39,832 bases of DNA from Nitrosospira sp. (lineage in GTDB: Bacteria > Pseudomonadota > Gammaproteobacteria > Burkholderiales > Nitrosomonadaceae). The notes under the pieces are model-generated. The model had not been told where the DNA came from. It saw only the letters and a list, made by a program, of their open reading frames with translations, and searched no databases. Position 1 is the stretch's first letter. Each line of letters begins with the position of its first letter. Below are positions 21,078 to 31,034 of the stretch, piece after piece. A program made the translations under genes and the position numbers. The DNA is taken from contig JACCWK010000196.1 of NCBI GenBank assembly GCA_013697655.1, positions 1 to 39,832 of the forward strand, read 5' to 3'.

Positions 21078-23996
21078 ATGCAGAAAACCCCCCATCGAGG
21101 CACGGTACAGCGCGTCGGCACCGCCAAAGGGGGGCCGCGCCAATTTCCACTTAAGTGGAAAGTCTTGTTTCTGAGCAGCTTGATATTGCTTGCTATTGTA
21201 GGTTCGTTCACTGCAATCACCTACTCAAGCCTGATAGATAATTTCGAACAGCAACGGGATGTACAACACCACCGCTATGGCAGCGAAGTTGAAGGTCTAA
21301 TCAAACAGGTCTCGCAAGATTTGCATCAGCTTGCCGACTTGGTACCTTTTCTGGAAGGAATGGGTGACGAGTTGCTCGCAAGCGACGGAAAAAATATTGC
21401 TGAAACATTTGACCAGCACTGGGCAACTTTGCAGCTGAATAAGGGCATTGAGGTTGTACGTTTCTATGATAAATCGAATCAGCTTCTGGCGAGTTGGGGG
21501 GGATACGGATCTGATATTCATGTAAACAATTTGATAAAGGATTGGGTTCGCGAAGCCAACGCACGCGAACAGCCCACAAGTCCTCTCAGCTGCGAAAAAA
21601 CATGTATGCAATTCGCAGTCGCGCCCCTGCTTGTGGAGGGTAGAAGTGTCGGCGTTGTAGTCATTGGCGCCCCTTTGGTTGATGCCATTTTAGGGTTCAA
21701 TGATATCTCAGGCGCCGATATTGGGTTACTTATCAAAGAACATGAGGATACTCCGAAGAATAACGACATAAGAATTCCGAATTGGAGCGTGCGGATCACC
21801 GCGCTCACAAATCGTGAAAGAAATCTTTCTATTCTCAACGAGGTTGCGCAGAAATACCCCAGTCTTAGCAGCCTGGAAAAAGGTGTTCAGGGTTTTTGGG
21901 GCAACGGGTACCAGCAAATAAAACTGCTTCCCCTCGGCAAGGCAAATGTTTCCAACAGGGCACAGTTGATCGTTATCACCGACATCACTTCTACTATCGA
22001 TACCATCCGAAGTTCGACACGACAGAATATGGTTATTGGCTTGGTGGGGCTTTTGCTCTCCGTAATACTGTTGTTTGTAATTCTCACGAAGCCGCTGTCG
22101 CGGCTCAAACGCATTGTCTCTGCTCTACCGCTCTTGGCTAATAGTAAATTCGAAAATTTTCGCTCATCGGTCCATTCATCCGGTAGGAAACAATGGTTAA
22201 TGGATGAGATTGACATGCTCGATGAAAAATCAGTCGTCTTGTCGTATCAGCTAGAAAAACTCGAAGGTCAGGTCGCCGACCGAACGCTTAATCTAGCCAG
22301 GAAAATGGATGAACTGAGCAAAGAGATGAATTTTAGTAAAAACTTGCTTGATATCGCGCAGGTGATTGTGCTTACCCAAAATGCCAATGGTGAAATTCTC
22401 ACGCTTAACGCGCATGGCGAAACGCTTATCCAATATACAAACAAAGAATTGCAGGGAAAGCCCTTCATCGAACTTCTTGCTCTGGAGAATGATCTGCAGG
22501 ACTTGCCTGCTCACCTTGAGAAAGTGCGGTCAGAACAAAGAGACCAACTGCGTCATGAGGCCAATGTTTTGTGTAAGGACCGGTCAGTACGACACATTCT
22601 CTGGCTTCATTCTCATCTAAATGCGATCAACGCAGATGACCCGGCAATATTATCCGTAGGTCTCGACATGACGGAGCACAAACGGGCGGAGGGCCGGTTA
22701 GCTTGGCTGGCCGATCATGATCCCCTCACGGATTTATTTAATCGGCGGCGTTTCCAGGAAGAATTGGAGCAAATGCTCAATTTGGCTGCACGTTACGACT
22801 ATTCGGGTGCATTACTCTTTTTCGACCTGGATCAGTTCAAGTATATAAATGATACGAGCGGACATCAGACGGGTGACGCTTTACTGAAAATGATTGCGCG
22901 TTTGTTACTTGGCAGTATTCGCAGCGTCGACATTCTTGGACGCTTGGGGGGAGACGAGTTTGCAGTTATTTTGCCGCAAACTACCGCAGCAGGGGCAATA
23001 GAAGTAGCAAAAAATGCGCTTGCATGCCTGAGCGAAGGAAAATTAACCGTAAATGGTCGAACTCATAAAGCTTCGGCAAGTATTGGTATCGCACTTTTTC
23101 CAGAACATGGGAACAATGTTCATGATCTGTTAGCTGCGGCGGATCTCGCCATGTATCAGGCAAAGGAAGCGGGGCGCGGTGGTTGGCATTTATTTTCCGA
23201 TGAAGAGAAAACCCGCGAACGCATGTATACCCTTGTATATTGGAAAGAGAAGATTGAATACGCTCTTTTACACGAGAGATTCCTGTTCCACTTCCAGCCT
23301 ATTATGCATATACGGGACAAAACTATTGATCATTACGAAGTGCTGCTGCGCATGCTCGATGATGATGGAACAATACTCGCTCCCCACCTTTTCATCCCCG
23401 CGGCAGAACAAACCGGTCTTATTCATGCCATTGATCATATGGTGTTACGAAAATCCATTGCCCTGTCAGCTGAAATCCAGCATCGGGGACCCTCGGTCCG
23501 TTTCTCGATAAATTTATCGGCTCATGCCTTTCATGACCCGGAGTTGCTACTTATCTTGACGGAAGCCTTCGCTCGCTACGATGCCAATCCGTCAAATTTC
23601 ATGTTTGAAATCACCGAGACGGCAGCTTTGGAGGACTTGCCAGGCGCGCGCAAACTCATGGAAACGATTAAAGCACTTGGTTGCAGTTTTACGCTGGATG
23701 ATTTTGGCGTTGGGTTTTCGTCTTTTTATTACATCAGGCAACTCCCTATTGATGTGGTAAAGATCGATGGTTCGTTTATACGGAATTTGGCCGACAGTCC
23801 TGACGATCAAATTCTGGTAAAAGCTTTATGCGACGTAGCAAGGGGGTTCGGAAAGAAGACAACAGCCGAGTTCGTGGAAAATGCTGCGACGCTCGCCCTG
23901 TTAGAGAAAATGGATGTCGACTATGCGCAAGGTTTCTTAATAGGAAGGCCTGCCCCGGCGGAGGAATGGCCCTTCAAGGAGTTCCTTCAGCCCTAG
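21078..23996 (+). CDS. Membrane-bound sensor with PAS, GGDEF and EAL domains
   Basis: A 972-residue cyclic-di-GMP enzyme. TM1 (about 27-48) and TM2 (about 318-337) flank a periplasmic sensor region of about 270 residues that contains two nearby cysteines (C172, C176). After a coiled-coil linker comes a PAS domain (about 420-530), then GGDEF (about 545-705) with the intact GGDEF motif (624-628) and the inhibitory I-site RxxD (R615, D618). The EAL domain (about 725-970) has EVL at 754-756 and keeps the residues needed for hydrolysis: N812, E844, DD 874-875, K895, E931 and Q951. Both activities therefore look possible. The gene begins 11 bp after the porin-like gene, and the sensor domain probably reads the periplasmic protein or its ligand. 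Start ATG at 21078. Confidence 0.93.
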   Translation: MQKTPHRGTVQRVGTAKGGPRQFPLKWKVLFLSSLILLAIVGSFTAITYSSLIDNFEQQRDVQHHRYGSEVEGLIKQVSQDLHQLADLVPFLEGMGDELLASDGKNIAETFDQHWATLQLNKGIEVVRFYDKSNQLLASWGGYGSDIHVNNLIKDWVREANAREQPTSPLSCEKTCMQFAVAPLLVEGRSVGVVVIGAPLVDAILGFNDISGADIGLLIKEHEDTPKNNDIRIPNWSVRITALTNRERNLSILNEVAQKYPSLSSLEKGVQGFWGNGYQQIKLLPLGKANVSNRAQLIVITDITSTIDTIRSSTRQNMVIGLVGLLLSVILLFVILTKPLSRLKRIVSALPLLANSKFENFRSSVHSSGRKQWLMDEIDMLDEKSVVLSYQLEKLEGQVADRTLNLARKMDELSKEMNFSKNLLDIAQVIVLTQNANGEILTLNAHGETLIQYTNKELQGKPFIELLALENDLQDLPAHLEKVRSEQRDQLRHEANVLCKDRSVRHILWLHSHLNAINADDPAILSVGLDMTEHKRAEGRLAWLADHDPLTDLFNRRRFQEELEQMLNLAARYDYSGALLFFDLDQFKYINDTSGHQTGDALLKMIARLLLGSIRSVDILGRLGGDEFAVILPQTTAAGAIEVAKNALACLSEGKLTVNGRTHKASASIGIALFPEHGNNVHDLLAAADLAMYQAKEAGRGGWHLFSDEEKTRERMYTLVYWKEKIEYALLHERFLFHFQPIMHIRDKTIDHYEVLLRMLDDDGTILAPHLFIPAAEQTGLIHAIDHMVLRKSIALSAEIQHRGPSVRFSINLSAHAFHDPELLLILTEAFARYDANPSNFMFEITETAALEDLPGARKLMETIKALGCSFTLDDFGVGFSSFYYIRQLPIDVVKIDGSFIRNLADSPDDQILVKALCDVARGFGKKTTAEFVENAATLALLEKMDVDYAQGFLIGRPAPAEEWPFKEFLQP

Positions 23997-24280
23997 ATCA
24001 AAAATATGCAGATGAGATATGTGGTGGAACGGCATCAGAGCGATTGGCTTCGCTACTATCGCACACGGGTGGATGCGTGGCTGGATTGGCGTCGACGGGC
24101 GCATCGGCAGCCGGAATTGCTGTAGCTGCAAGTCTGCGAGGATAAATTGGCACCATGCTATTTTTGAGGTCTCCTGCGTCGAACTACGCGGTATCTCCTT
24201 CGTAATTTAGCGCAACGCCGCCCGTGGGCATTTCCCAGCCTCATTTTTGCTGGTGGCAAATCCAGGCAAATTCCCGGTAT

Positions 24281-25456
24281 TCACGCCTCATCCGGTTCCG
24301 GGTTCTCCGTAAATTTAGGCTCTGCCTCAAGAAGGGGGGAAGCAGCCTCTTTTTTCCTGATGGCTTTGGCAGGAATTTTTGGCATTGTGCACTTTACATC
24401 TGCGTTTTGCGCACGATGACGCAGCGCGTGGTCCATCAGTACCAATGCCAGCATCGCTTCCGCAATGGGGGTGGCGCGAATGCCCACGCAAGGATCGTGT
24501 CTGCCGTGAGTGACCACTATCACCGGTTTACCGGTCTTATCTACCGAGTGGCGTTCCAACCGGATGCTTGAAGTAGGTTTGATGGCAATATTAACGACGA
24601 TATCCTGACCGGTGGAAATACCTCCCACAATACCGCCAGCGTTGTTGCTCAAAAATCCTTCCGAAGTAATCTCATCGGAGTGTTCGGTGCCTTTCTGCGT
24701 TACCGCGCTAAATCCTGCGCCAATTTCCACCCCTTTTACCGCATTGATACTCATCATGCCATAGGCAATTTCTGCATCCAGCCTATCGTATACCGGTTCA
24801 CCCCAGCCAACTGGCACGCCCTCCGCGACTACGCTGATTTTCGCGCCGACCGAATCACCGGATTTGCGCAGCTTATCCATGAACTCTTCCAAACGGGGTA
24901 CCAGATCAGCATCAGCGGCGAAAAATGGATTCTGGTTAACCACTTCCCACTGTTTGAACGGAACCTTTATTGGACCCAACTGTGCCATAAAGCCGCGTAT
25001 TACCACGCCATATTTCGCCAGTAGCCATTTTTTGGCGATTGCCGCTGCCGCAACCCGCACCGCAGTTTCGCGAGCGGAGGAACGTCCGCCCCCCCGATAA
25101 TCGCGTATTCCATATTTCTGCCAGTAGACATAGTCTGCATGCCCCGGGCGGAAAGTATCCATTATTTTGCTGTAATCCTTGCTGCGCTGATCTTCGTTAC
25201 GTATCAGTAGCGCGATAGGTGTGCCGGTAGTCCTGCCCTCGAACACCCCCGAAAGGATTTCCACGGTATCGGATTCGCGGCGCTGGGTTACGTGGCGGGA
25301 AGTACCGGGCTTACGCCGGTCCAGGTCCTGCTGGATATCTTCGATGGATAATTCCATTCCCGGCGGGCAGCCATCGACTACGCAACCAATAGCGGGACCA
25401 TGAGATTCACCGAAGGAAGTAACGCAGAAAAGTTTTCCAAGAGTATTGCCGGACAT
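24281..25456 (-). CDS. aroC: Chorismate synthase
   Basis: The 391-residue FMN-dependent enzyme makes chorismate from EPSP, the last shikimate-pathway step. Motifs are the N-terminal [20 protein letters not shown], the [20 protein letters not shown] segment, [19 protein letters not shown] and [15 protein letters not shown] near the C-terminus. The protein is about 30 residues longer than E. coli AroC because of a Pro/Glu-rich C-terminal tail that is likely disordered. Start ATG at 25456. It is convergent with the GGDEF-EAL gene and divergent from a small ORF. Confidence 0.97.
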   Translation of the reverse strand: MSGNTLGKLFCVTSFGESHGPAIGCVVDGCPPGMELSIEDIQQDLDRRKPGTSRHVTQRRESDTVEILSGVFEGRTTGTPIALLIRNEDQRSKDYSKIMDTFRPGHADYVYWQKYGIRDYRGGGRSSARETAVRVAAAAIAKKWLLAKYGVVIRGFMAQLGPIKVPFKQWEVVNQNPFFAADADLVPRLEEFMDKLRKSGDSVGAKISVVAEGVPVGWGEPVYDRLDAEIAYGMMSINAVKGVEIGAGFSAVTQKGTEHSDEITSEGFLSNNAGGIVGGISTGQDIVVNIAIKPTSSIRLERHSVDKTGKPVIVVTHGRHDPCVGIRATPIAEAMLALVLMDHALRHRAQNADVKCTMPKIPAKAIRKKEAASPLLEAEPKFTENPEPDEA

Positions 25457-25541
25457 TTTATTTTCTCGCTAAATCAAGGTCTCAAGTTTAACATATCCCT
25501 CTGCACCGCTATTACACTACCCTTTGCTAACAGCTCTGACT

Positions 25542-25727
25542 ATGACTGAACCTGATCCCGACAAGCTCAAAGGTCCCGGCGGTTTAACTCTACGCCAGAT
25601 TCATGAGGAGGTGAAACGAAGCGTAGCCCGTGACCGGCAGACGCATGCACAGAATAAGCCTGCGCAAAAGCTCAATCGGTGGCAGCGGTTTGTCCGTTAT
25701 GTATGCGAAAAAAAAGGAAAATCATAA
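25542..25727 (+). CDS. Small hypothetical protein
   Basis: A 61-residue, strongly basic, highly charged protein: DKLKGPGGLTLRQIHEEVKR, then RDRQTHAQNKPAQKLNRWQR and a basic end. There is no signal peptide or membrane segment; it may be one helix followed by a disordered tail. The ATG at 25542 has no clear RBS, and a TTG at 25524 is in frame. It lies between divergent aroC and the oxidoreductase-like gene, 9 bp before the latter. I do not recognise the family. Confidence 0.5.
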   Translation: MTEPDPDKLKGPGGLTLRQIHEEVKRSVARDRQTHAQNKPAQKLNRWQRFVRYVCEKKGKS

Positions 25728-25736
25728 AACTATTCT

Positions 25737-26737
25737 ATGAAGGCCATACAAATGAACGCGCCGGGCGAACCGGATGTGCTGGTAGTCACCGATATTCCCA
25801 TACCAGTCCTAACCCACCCATCCAGCGTGCTGGTAAAGCTGTATGCAGCGGGCGTGAACCCGATAGATACCAAGGTACGCAAGCTCAACATATACTATCC
25901 CGACAAGCTGCCTTCAATCCTCGGCTGCGATGGCGCGGGTGTGGTGGAAACGGTTGGCAGTTCAGTGACTCGTGTGCGCCCGGGTGATGAAGTGTTTTTT
26001 TTCAACAATGGCTTGGGCTACCCAGCGGGAACCTATGCAGAATATACAGTTGTGCGGGAAGACTATCTGGCATTGAAACCAAAGAATCTCTCCATGCTGG
26101 AAGCTGCCGGCATACCGCTGGCGCTGATTACGGCATGGGAGGCTCTGATAAATCGCGGCGATTTGAGGGAGGGTAATTCAACCCTGATCCATGCTGGCGC
26201 AGGGGGTGTGGGCCACATTGCGATTCAGCTCGCCCATTATTTCAATGCATTAATTGCCACTACCATTTCAAGTCCACAGAAGGCGGAGCTTGTGCAATCG
26301 CTAGGTGCCGACCTGGCGATTAATTATAGTCAGCAGGATTTTGTTGAAGCAACCCTGAATTGGACGAACGGCCTGGGTGCGAGACTCATCGTGGATACAG
26401 TGGGCGGCGTTACTTTCTGCAAATCCTTTGCTGCAACCCGGCTGTATGGCCGTGTAGTAACGTTGCTCTCGACCACGTGCGATATTAAATTTACCAACAT
26501 GGCGCGGTTGCGCAACCTGAGCATTGGGTACGTGCAAATAACCGCCCCGCTCTATTTCGGATTGCACGCGGCGCGCGTCGCGCAGACTCGCATACTTGAA
26601 CGCGGCGCAAAACTGTTCGAGCAGGGCAACTCAAGGTGCACATCGGCTTGGAACTGCCGCTGGAGCAAGCCGCCGCAGCCCACCGACTGATCGAAGCGGG
26701 ACATACCGCAGGTAAAACAGTACTAAGGATTGTTTGA
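25737..26737 (+). pseudogene. Quinone oxidoreductase-like MDR protein, frameshifted near its C-terminus
   Basis: A zinc-free medium-chain dehydrogenase/reductase. The open frame from 25737 shows the GroES-like fold (VLVKLYAAGVNPIDTKVR), the GCDGAGVVETVG region and the cofactor-binding IHAGAGGVGHIAIQLAHYF. Homology holds up to AKLFEQG (near 26626), then the frame becomes nonsense and stops at 26690. In the next frame the true C-terminus follows, LKVHIGLELPLEQAAAAHRL, to a TGA at 26735-26737. One extra C in GGGCAAC (26624-26630) would restore a protein of about 333 residues. It is therefore a single-base frameshift or a sequencing error. It starts 9 bp after a small ORF, so the two may be co-transcribed. 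Confidence 0.85.
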
Positions 26738-26845
26738 ATCGGCGATAAATTAACTGCAATTCCCGCACGCTGAGCCCTGCACTGTATTTTCTGGATTCTG
26801 CTTCCGGGAAAATATCTTAATAGTTCACGAGGGCGTCATAGTTAC

Positions 26846-28318
26846 TCAGAGATTTTCCAGCATCTCAACTCCCCACGCCACGCCAAAGCCAGTAACGTCG
26901 CTGCTCACAGCGCCCAGCCCCCCTTTACTGCTACATGCGGAAAGATCCATATGAAGCCAAGGGATATCGTCCACAAACTTGTTAAGAAATCGGGCGGCAA
27001 GGATGTGATCCACTTCGCCTTCGAGGGTACACTGCTTGATGTCCGCGATCTTGCTTTCAAGCTCGGTATCGTAATCAGCCTCCATCGGAAAAGCCCAGAC
27101 TCGTTCCCCACTTGATTTTCCCGCTATCAGCGCCTTTTGCAGCAGATTCTCCCGATTGCTGAGAATACCGCTGTAATGCGAGCCGAGCGCTGTATGCATG
27201 CTGCCGGTCAGCGTCGCAAAATCCATCATCACATCGGGCTTCTGCTTCGCGGCAAGAGTCAACGTGTCGGCCAGCACCATCCGGCCTTCTGCGTCAGTAT
27301 GGATTATCTCGACAGTTGTACCATTCAGTGAGACTATGACATCATTTTGCTTATAAGCACGAGGGCTGATGTGATTCTGGGCGATGGCAAGCCAGCAATC
27401 GATATTCACCGGTAAATTGGCCCGGGTCGCGGCTAATAAAAGACCCAGCGCCACAGCCGAACCATTCATATCTTCATGCATGCCGTGCATGTGGCGAGCA
27501 GGCTTTAAATTATGGCCCCCGGTATCGAAACAGATACCTTTACCCACCAGCGCGACAGTTTTGACTGCGTGCTTAACGCGCCGTCGCAAATGTACAATGG
27601 CCGCATCTTCGGGATCGCTGCCCTGCGCCACGGCAACAAACGCGCCCGCACCCATTTTTCGCAGTGTTTTGACATCGAATTCCTCATGCTTCCAGCCTTC
27701 AGTGGCCGCAAGTTTCTTGACGTGCTTGCGATAAATTCCCGGAGTCAGTTCGTTGGGTGGAAGTACCGTAAGTTCACGTGCAAGCAGATTACCTTCAGCT
27801 TTGGCATGCAGCAACGCAAAATTGTCCGTTTCCTGATGTCCGTGCAACACGATTCTAGCCAACGGCTTCCTGCCGGATTCTTTCTTTCCGGTTTTTCGCA
27901 GCGGCAGCGCTGCACTGTTGATCCATGTGGCATATATGGATAGTCCAGAGAATGCTCGCTTCTCGTCCAGGCCCCCATAAACCGCAAGATGTATTTCCGA
28001 GGGATTCTCATCCAGCAGCACTTGCACGGCTTTGCGAATGGAAGTTTGCTGCTCGAATACGGATTTATCGGGATCAACCATGACCCAAACGCACAAGGCG
28101 CCATTACGAAGATTGGCAGTCATCGGAGCATCGCCGATTTCCCCAAGCTGAATTTTTCGCCGCGACAATATAATTTTCAGTACCGCCTTACCCAAAAAAT
28201 CAGGCATGCTTTGAAGCTTATCTGATGACTTTTTCGGCTTTGGCAGTACCACCAGGATATGCATTGCGTTTCCTGATTCGCTCAGGGGCGACGCGTTCTG
28301 TGTCAATGTAGCAAACAT
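26846..28318 (-). CDS. M17-family leucyl aminopeptidase
   Basis: A cytosolic di-zinc aminopeptidase (about 490 residues from the ATG at 28318). The metal-binding and catalytic signature is present in modified form: VGKGICFDTGGHNLKP, HEDMNGSAVALG and HTDAEGRMVLADTL keep the Lys, three Asp and Glu ligands and the catalytic Lys and Arg. The classical GISIKP and KYDMGGAA segments differ (GHNLKP, HEDMNGSA), so it is a divergent M17 subfamily and not the closest relative of E. coli PepA. The N-terminal domain is a typical variable one. Starts at 28264 or 28348 are also in frame; 28318 has AGGAT about 10 nt upstream. It is divergent from thyA. Confidence 0.86.
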   Translation of the reverse strand: MFATLTQNASPLSESGNAMHILVVLPKPKKSSDKLQSMPDFLGKAVLKIILSRRKIQLGEIGDAPMTANLRNGALCVWVMVDPDKSVFEQQTSIRKAVQVLLDENPSEIHLAVYGGLDEKRAFSGLSIYATWINSAALPLRKTGKKESGRKPLARIVLHGHQETDNFALLHAKAEGNLLARELTVLPPNELTPGIYRKHVKKLAATEGWKHEEFDVKTLRKMGAGAFVAVAQGSDPEDAAIVHLRRRVKHAVKTVALVGKGICFDTGGHNLKPARHMHGMHEDMNGSAVALGLLLAATRANLPVNIDCWLAIAQNHISPRAYKQNDVIVSLNGTTVEIIHTDAEGRMVLADTLTLAAKQKPDVMMDFATLTGSMHTALGSHYSGILSNRENLLQKALIAGKSSGERVWAFPMEADYDTELESKIADIKQCTLEGEVDHILAARFLNKFVDDIPWLHMDLSACSSKGGLGAVSSDVTGFGVAWGVEMLENL

Positions 28319-28421
28319 ATGGGCAGCTATCCTGTAAAATGTAGGCACATTATTATATACGCCACACTTCTACTCTGCCTGTTGCAGCTTAAATCCCGGC
28401 CTTTTTCATGTCTGATTTCCT

Positions 28422-29216
28422 ATGCAGCAATATCTCGAGTTAATGCAACACGTGCTCAAGCACGGGCACAAGAAATCCGATCGCACCGGGACGGGGACAC
28501 TGTCCGTATTCGGCTACCAGATGCGTTTCGACCTCGCCGGGGGCTTTCCACTAGTTACCACCAAGAAATGCCATCTGAGATCCATCATCTATGAATTACT
28601 ATGGTTTCTGCGAGGCGATACCAACATCAGGTATCTCAATGACAACGGCGTTTCCATCTGGAATGAATGGGCCGACGAGGATGGTGATCTGGGTCCGATA
28701 TATGGCCGGCAGTGGCGATCCTGGCCAAGCGTCAAAGGTCAGAAAATTGATCAGATCACCCAGGTAATCGAGCAAATCAGAAACACACCTGACTCACGGC
28801 GCATGGTGGTTTCATCCTGGAATGTGGGCGAATTGCGGGAAATGAAATTACCGCCGTGTCATGCTTTATTTCAGTTCTACGTTGCCGGCGGCAAACTTTC
28901 ATGCCAGCTTTATCAGCGCAGCGCAGATATCTTCCTGGGGGTGCCCTTCAATATTGCCTCTTATGCATTGCTCACGTTAATGGTGGCACAAAATTGCAAT
29001 CTGACACCAGGAGATTTCGTGCATACCCTTGGTGATGCCCATCTCTACCTTAATCATCAGCCACAGGCCCGGGAACAGCTGAGCCGAGTACCGAGAGAAC
29101 TACCGGTAATGAAATTGAACCCCTCAATAACCAGTATATTTGATTTCAGGTACGAAGATTTCGAACTCGAAGGCTATCATCCCTACCCGGCAATCAAGGC
29201 GCCGGTCGCAGTATGA
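28422..29216 (+). CDS. thyA: Thymidylate synthase
   Basis: A 264-residue enzyme, the same length as E. coli ThyA. It methylates dUMP to dTMP with methylene-tetrahydrofolate. The catalytic Cys is C146 in [20 protein letters not shown], the Arg pair is in [11 protein letters not shown], and [15 protein letters not shown] is the dUMP/folate site. The ATG of folA overlaps its TGA (ATGA), a coupling that fits the supply of tetrahydrofolate used up by ThyA. Confidence 0.98.
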   Translation: MQQYLELMQHVLKHGHKKSDRTGTGTLSVFGYQMRFDLAGGFPLVTTKKCHLRSIIYELLWFLRGDTNIRYLNDNGVSIWNEWADEDGDLGPIYGRQWRSWPSVKGQKIDQITQVIEQIRNTPDSRRMVVSSWNVGELREMKLPPCHALFQFYVAGGKLSCQLYQRSADIFLGVPFNIASYALLTLMVAQNCNLTPGDFVHTLGDAHLYLNHQPQAREQLSRVPRELPVMKLNPSITSIFDFRYEDFELEGYHPYPAIKAPVAV

Positions 29217-29728
29217 CTCCTCGACGCCTATCCATTCTGGTAGCGATGGCTCAGAATCGGGTCATCGGAAAAGACAACGCATTACCGTGGCGGCTACCAC
29301 CCGATCTGAAACGCTTCAAAGCGCTGACCATGGGACACCCCGTAATCATGGGACGTAAAACTTACGAATCCATCGGCAGGCCATTGCCTGGCCGCACCTG
29401 TATTGTCGTTACGCATCAACCGAGGTATAAAATCGAAGACGCTATCGTAGTGCATTCGGTAGCCACGGCGCTGAGAACCTGCTACAACAACAAAGATACG
29501 GCAGAAAGCTTTATCATCGGCGGCGCTGAAATATTCCGGCAAACTTTACCGGTATGCGATCGTTTGTATATTACCGAGATTCAGAGAGATTTCGCCGGTG
29601 ATGTATTCTTCCCCGAATTCAGTCGTGGCGAATGGCGTGAAACTTCACGGGAGAAACATCTCGTGGACGAAGATGATGGGCTGGAATACCATTTTGTGGT
29701 GTATGACCGCAAGATGGCTGGCCGCTAG
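29213..29728 (+). CDS. folA: Dihydrofolate reductase
   Basis: The 171-residue NADPH-dependent reductase regenerates tetrahydrofolate. [21 protein letters not shown] (the Trp/Pro active-site loop), [25 protein letters not shown] and [14 protein letters not shown] are the DHFR motifs, and the catalytic acid is the Asp in LPPDLKRFK. It is coupled to thyA by a 4-bp overlap. A bidirectional terminator follows. Confidence 0.97.
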   Translation: MTPRRLSILVAMAQNRVIGKDNALPWRLPPDLKRFKALTMGHPVIMGRKTYESIGRPLPGRTCIVVTHQPRYKIEDAIVVHSVATALRTCYNNKDTAESFIIGGAEIFRQTLPVCDRLYITEIQRDFAGDVFFPEFSRGEWRETSREKHLVDEDDGLEYHFVVYDRKMAGR

Positions 29729-29750
29729 TTTAAAATCGGAATCAGCCCTA

Positions 29751-29799
29751 AAAAATAAAATGGCGGGGCGATAACGTATTGTTATTTCAGCCCCGCCAT
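29751..29799. terminator. Bidirectional terminator between folA and the decarboxylase gene
   Basis: ATGGCGGGGC (29760-29769) pairs perfectly with GCCCCGCCAT (29790-29799). On the minus strand it is followed by TTTTATTTTTT, a strong tail for the decarboxylase transcript. On the plus strand the tail (CTTAATT) is weaker. The two genes are convergent. Confidence 0.85.
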
Positions 29800-29837
29800 C
29801 TTAATTCCACGAATTCTTCTTTAGCTTGCTCTCACAA

Positions 29838-31013
29838 TCACAATACGATCACATCCGGTAACGGAAAACCGTTGAAATTGCTGGCATAGGCAGTGGTGTA
29901 GGCACCAGCATTGGGAAGATAGATAAAATCGCCTTCCTGGATATCTGCAGGAAGCATTTCATCATGCATAAGGATGTCCACGGAATCACACGTCGGACCA
30001 GCAATGGACCAAGGAATACTGTGCCCAGTACGATCGGAAAGGATTTCGTAGCGCAGACCTTCCGTAACTTCGATCACACCGCCAAACATGCCCGCATCCC
30101 AGTACATCCAGCGCTTGCCATTGCGGGTGGCGGTGCCCACTACGCGGCAAACAAAGTAAGCCGTGTCCGAAACCAGGTAGCGCCCCGGTTCGGCCATGAT
30201 TCGAATATCCTTCGGCAAGTCCGCAATAGCCGCGTTGATCACTTCTCCTATTACTTCAATCGAAGGAATGGGCTTGACGTGCCGTACTGGATAGCCACCG
30301 CCAATATTGAGCAAGCGTGGAGTCAGTCCAACACGGCGCATATCGGCAAAAACTTTTTTGGCCCGCTCGATACCGACTCGCCAGTTCTGCGGATTGCGGC
30401 ACTGTGAGCCCACATGAAAGGTCACACCCGCAAGATCGGCTTTAAGTTTGACTGCTTCGTTAATGATGGCTTGGATCTCACTAGCATGCGTACCAAATTT
30501 GCCTGCCAGAGGCCAATCACTGCCAATGTTGGGAGTATCTATACGCAAATACATTTTCGCGTCCGGCTTTACACTCACGATTTTACGTAGCTCTTCGATA
30601 CTATCCAACACGTACCATTCGACGCCCTTGGACGCCGCATATTCCAGATAAGCCCGTGCCTTCATTGGATTGCTGTAATAAACCTCCGCAGCGGGCACGC
30701 CCAGGCTGAGCAGGAGATCCAGCTCTGAAATGGAGGCGATTTCAAATCCAACGCCTTCCTCGATCATAGTTCTGAGAACGCGCGGGTCTGGATTTGCCTT
30801 GACTGCATAGTGCGGATGCACCAACGGCATGGTAGCTTTGAAACGACGGGCTTTATTTCGAATGAGGTTGCTGTCGACCAGCAGAAAAGGTTTGGTGTAG
30901 CCCTCTTTCAGGGCTGCCTGGACGTATTTAAAATCCAGACTGACTTCGGGGTGGGTGTCGAATACAGCTTCAGCTTCTACTTTTTTTTGTAGAGCAGCGG
31001 TGCGCATTTGCAT
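29838..31013 (-). CDS. Fold-type III PLP ornithine/lysine-type decarboxylase
   Basis: A 391-residue alanine-racemase-fold (eukaryotic ODC-like) decarboxylase producing putrescine or cadaverine. PLP Lys is K72 in HYAVKANPDP, the phosphate loop is in LNIGGGYP, and AEPGRYLV and the catalytic Cys-Asp in GPTCDSVD (about residues 341-342) match ornithine/lysine decarboxylase; diaminopimelate decarboxylase has a different last motif. YYSNPMKARA and IDTPNIGSDWPLAGKFG are also of the ODC type. I cannot decide between ornithine and lysine as substrate. ATG at 31013 has AAGGAG upstream. It lies 21 bp behind a 21-codon leader ORF and is transcribed from a good promoter at 31144-31171. Confidence 0.9.
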   Translation of the reverse strand: MQMRTAALQKKVEAEAVFDTHPEVSLDFKYVQAALKEGYTKPFLLVDSNLIRNKARRFKATMPLVHPHYAVKANPDPRVLRTMIEEGVGFEIASISELDLLLSLGVPAAEVYYSNPMKARAYLEYAASKGVEWYVLDSIEELRKIVSVKPDAKMYLRIDTPNIGSDWPLAGKFGTHASEIQAIINEAVKLKADLAGVTFHVGSQCRNPQNWRVGIERAKKVFADMRRVGLTPRLLNIGGGYPVRHVKPIPSIEVIGEVINAAIADLPKDIRIMAEPGRYLVSDTAYFVCRVVGTATRNGKRWMYWDAGMFGGVIEVTEGLRYEILSDRTGHSIPWSIAGPTCDSVDILMHDEMLPADIQEGDFIYLPNAGAYTTAYASNFNGFPLPDVIVL

Positions 31014-31034
31014 GAGAGTCTCCTTGTGGAGGCG

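Noticed and set aside
24006-24128. 40-codon frame (MQMRYVVERHQSDWLRYYRT onward) after the GGDEF-EAL gene
   Set aside because: It has no RBS and no known family; Trp/Arg-rich content is suggestive but not enough.
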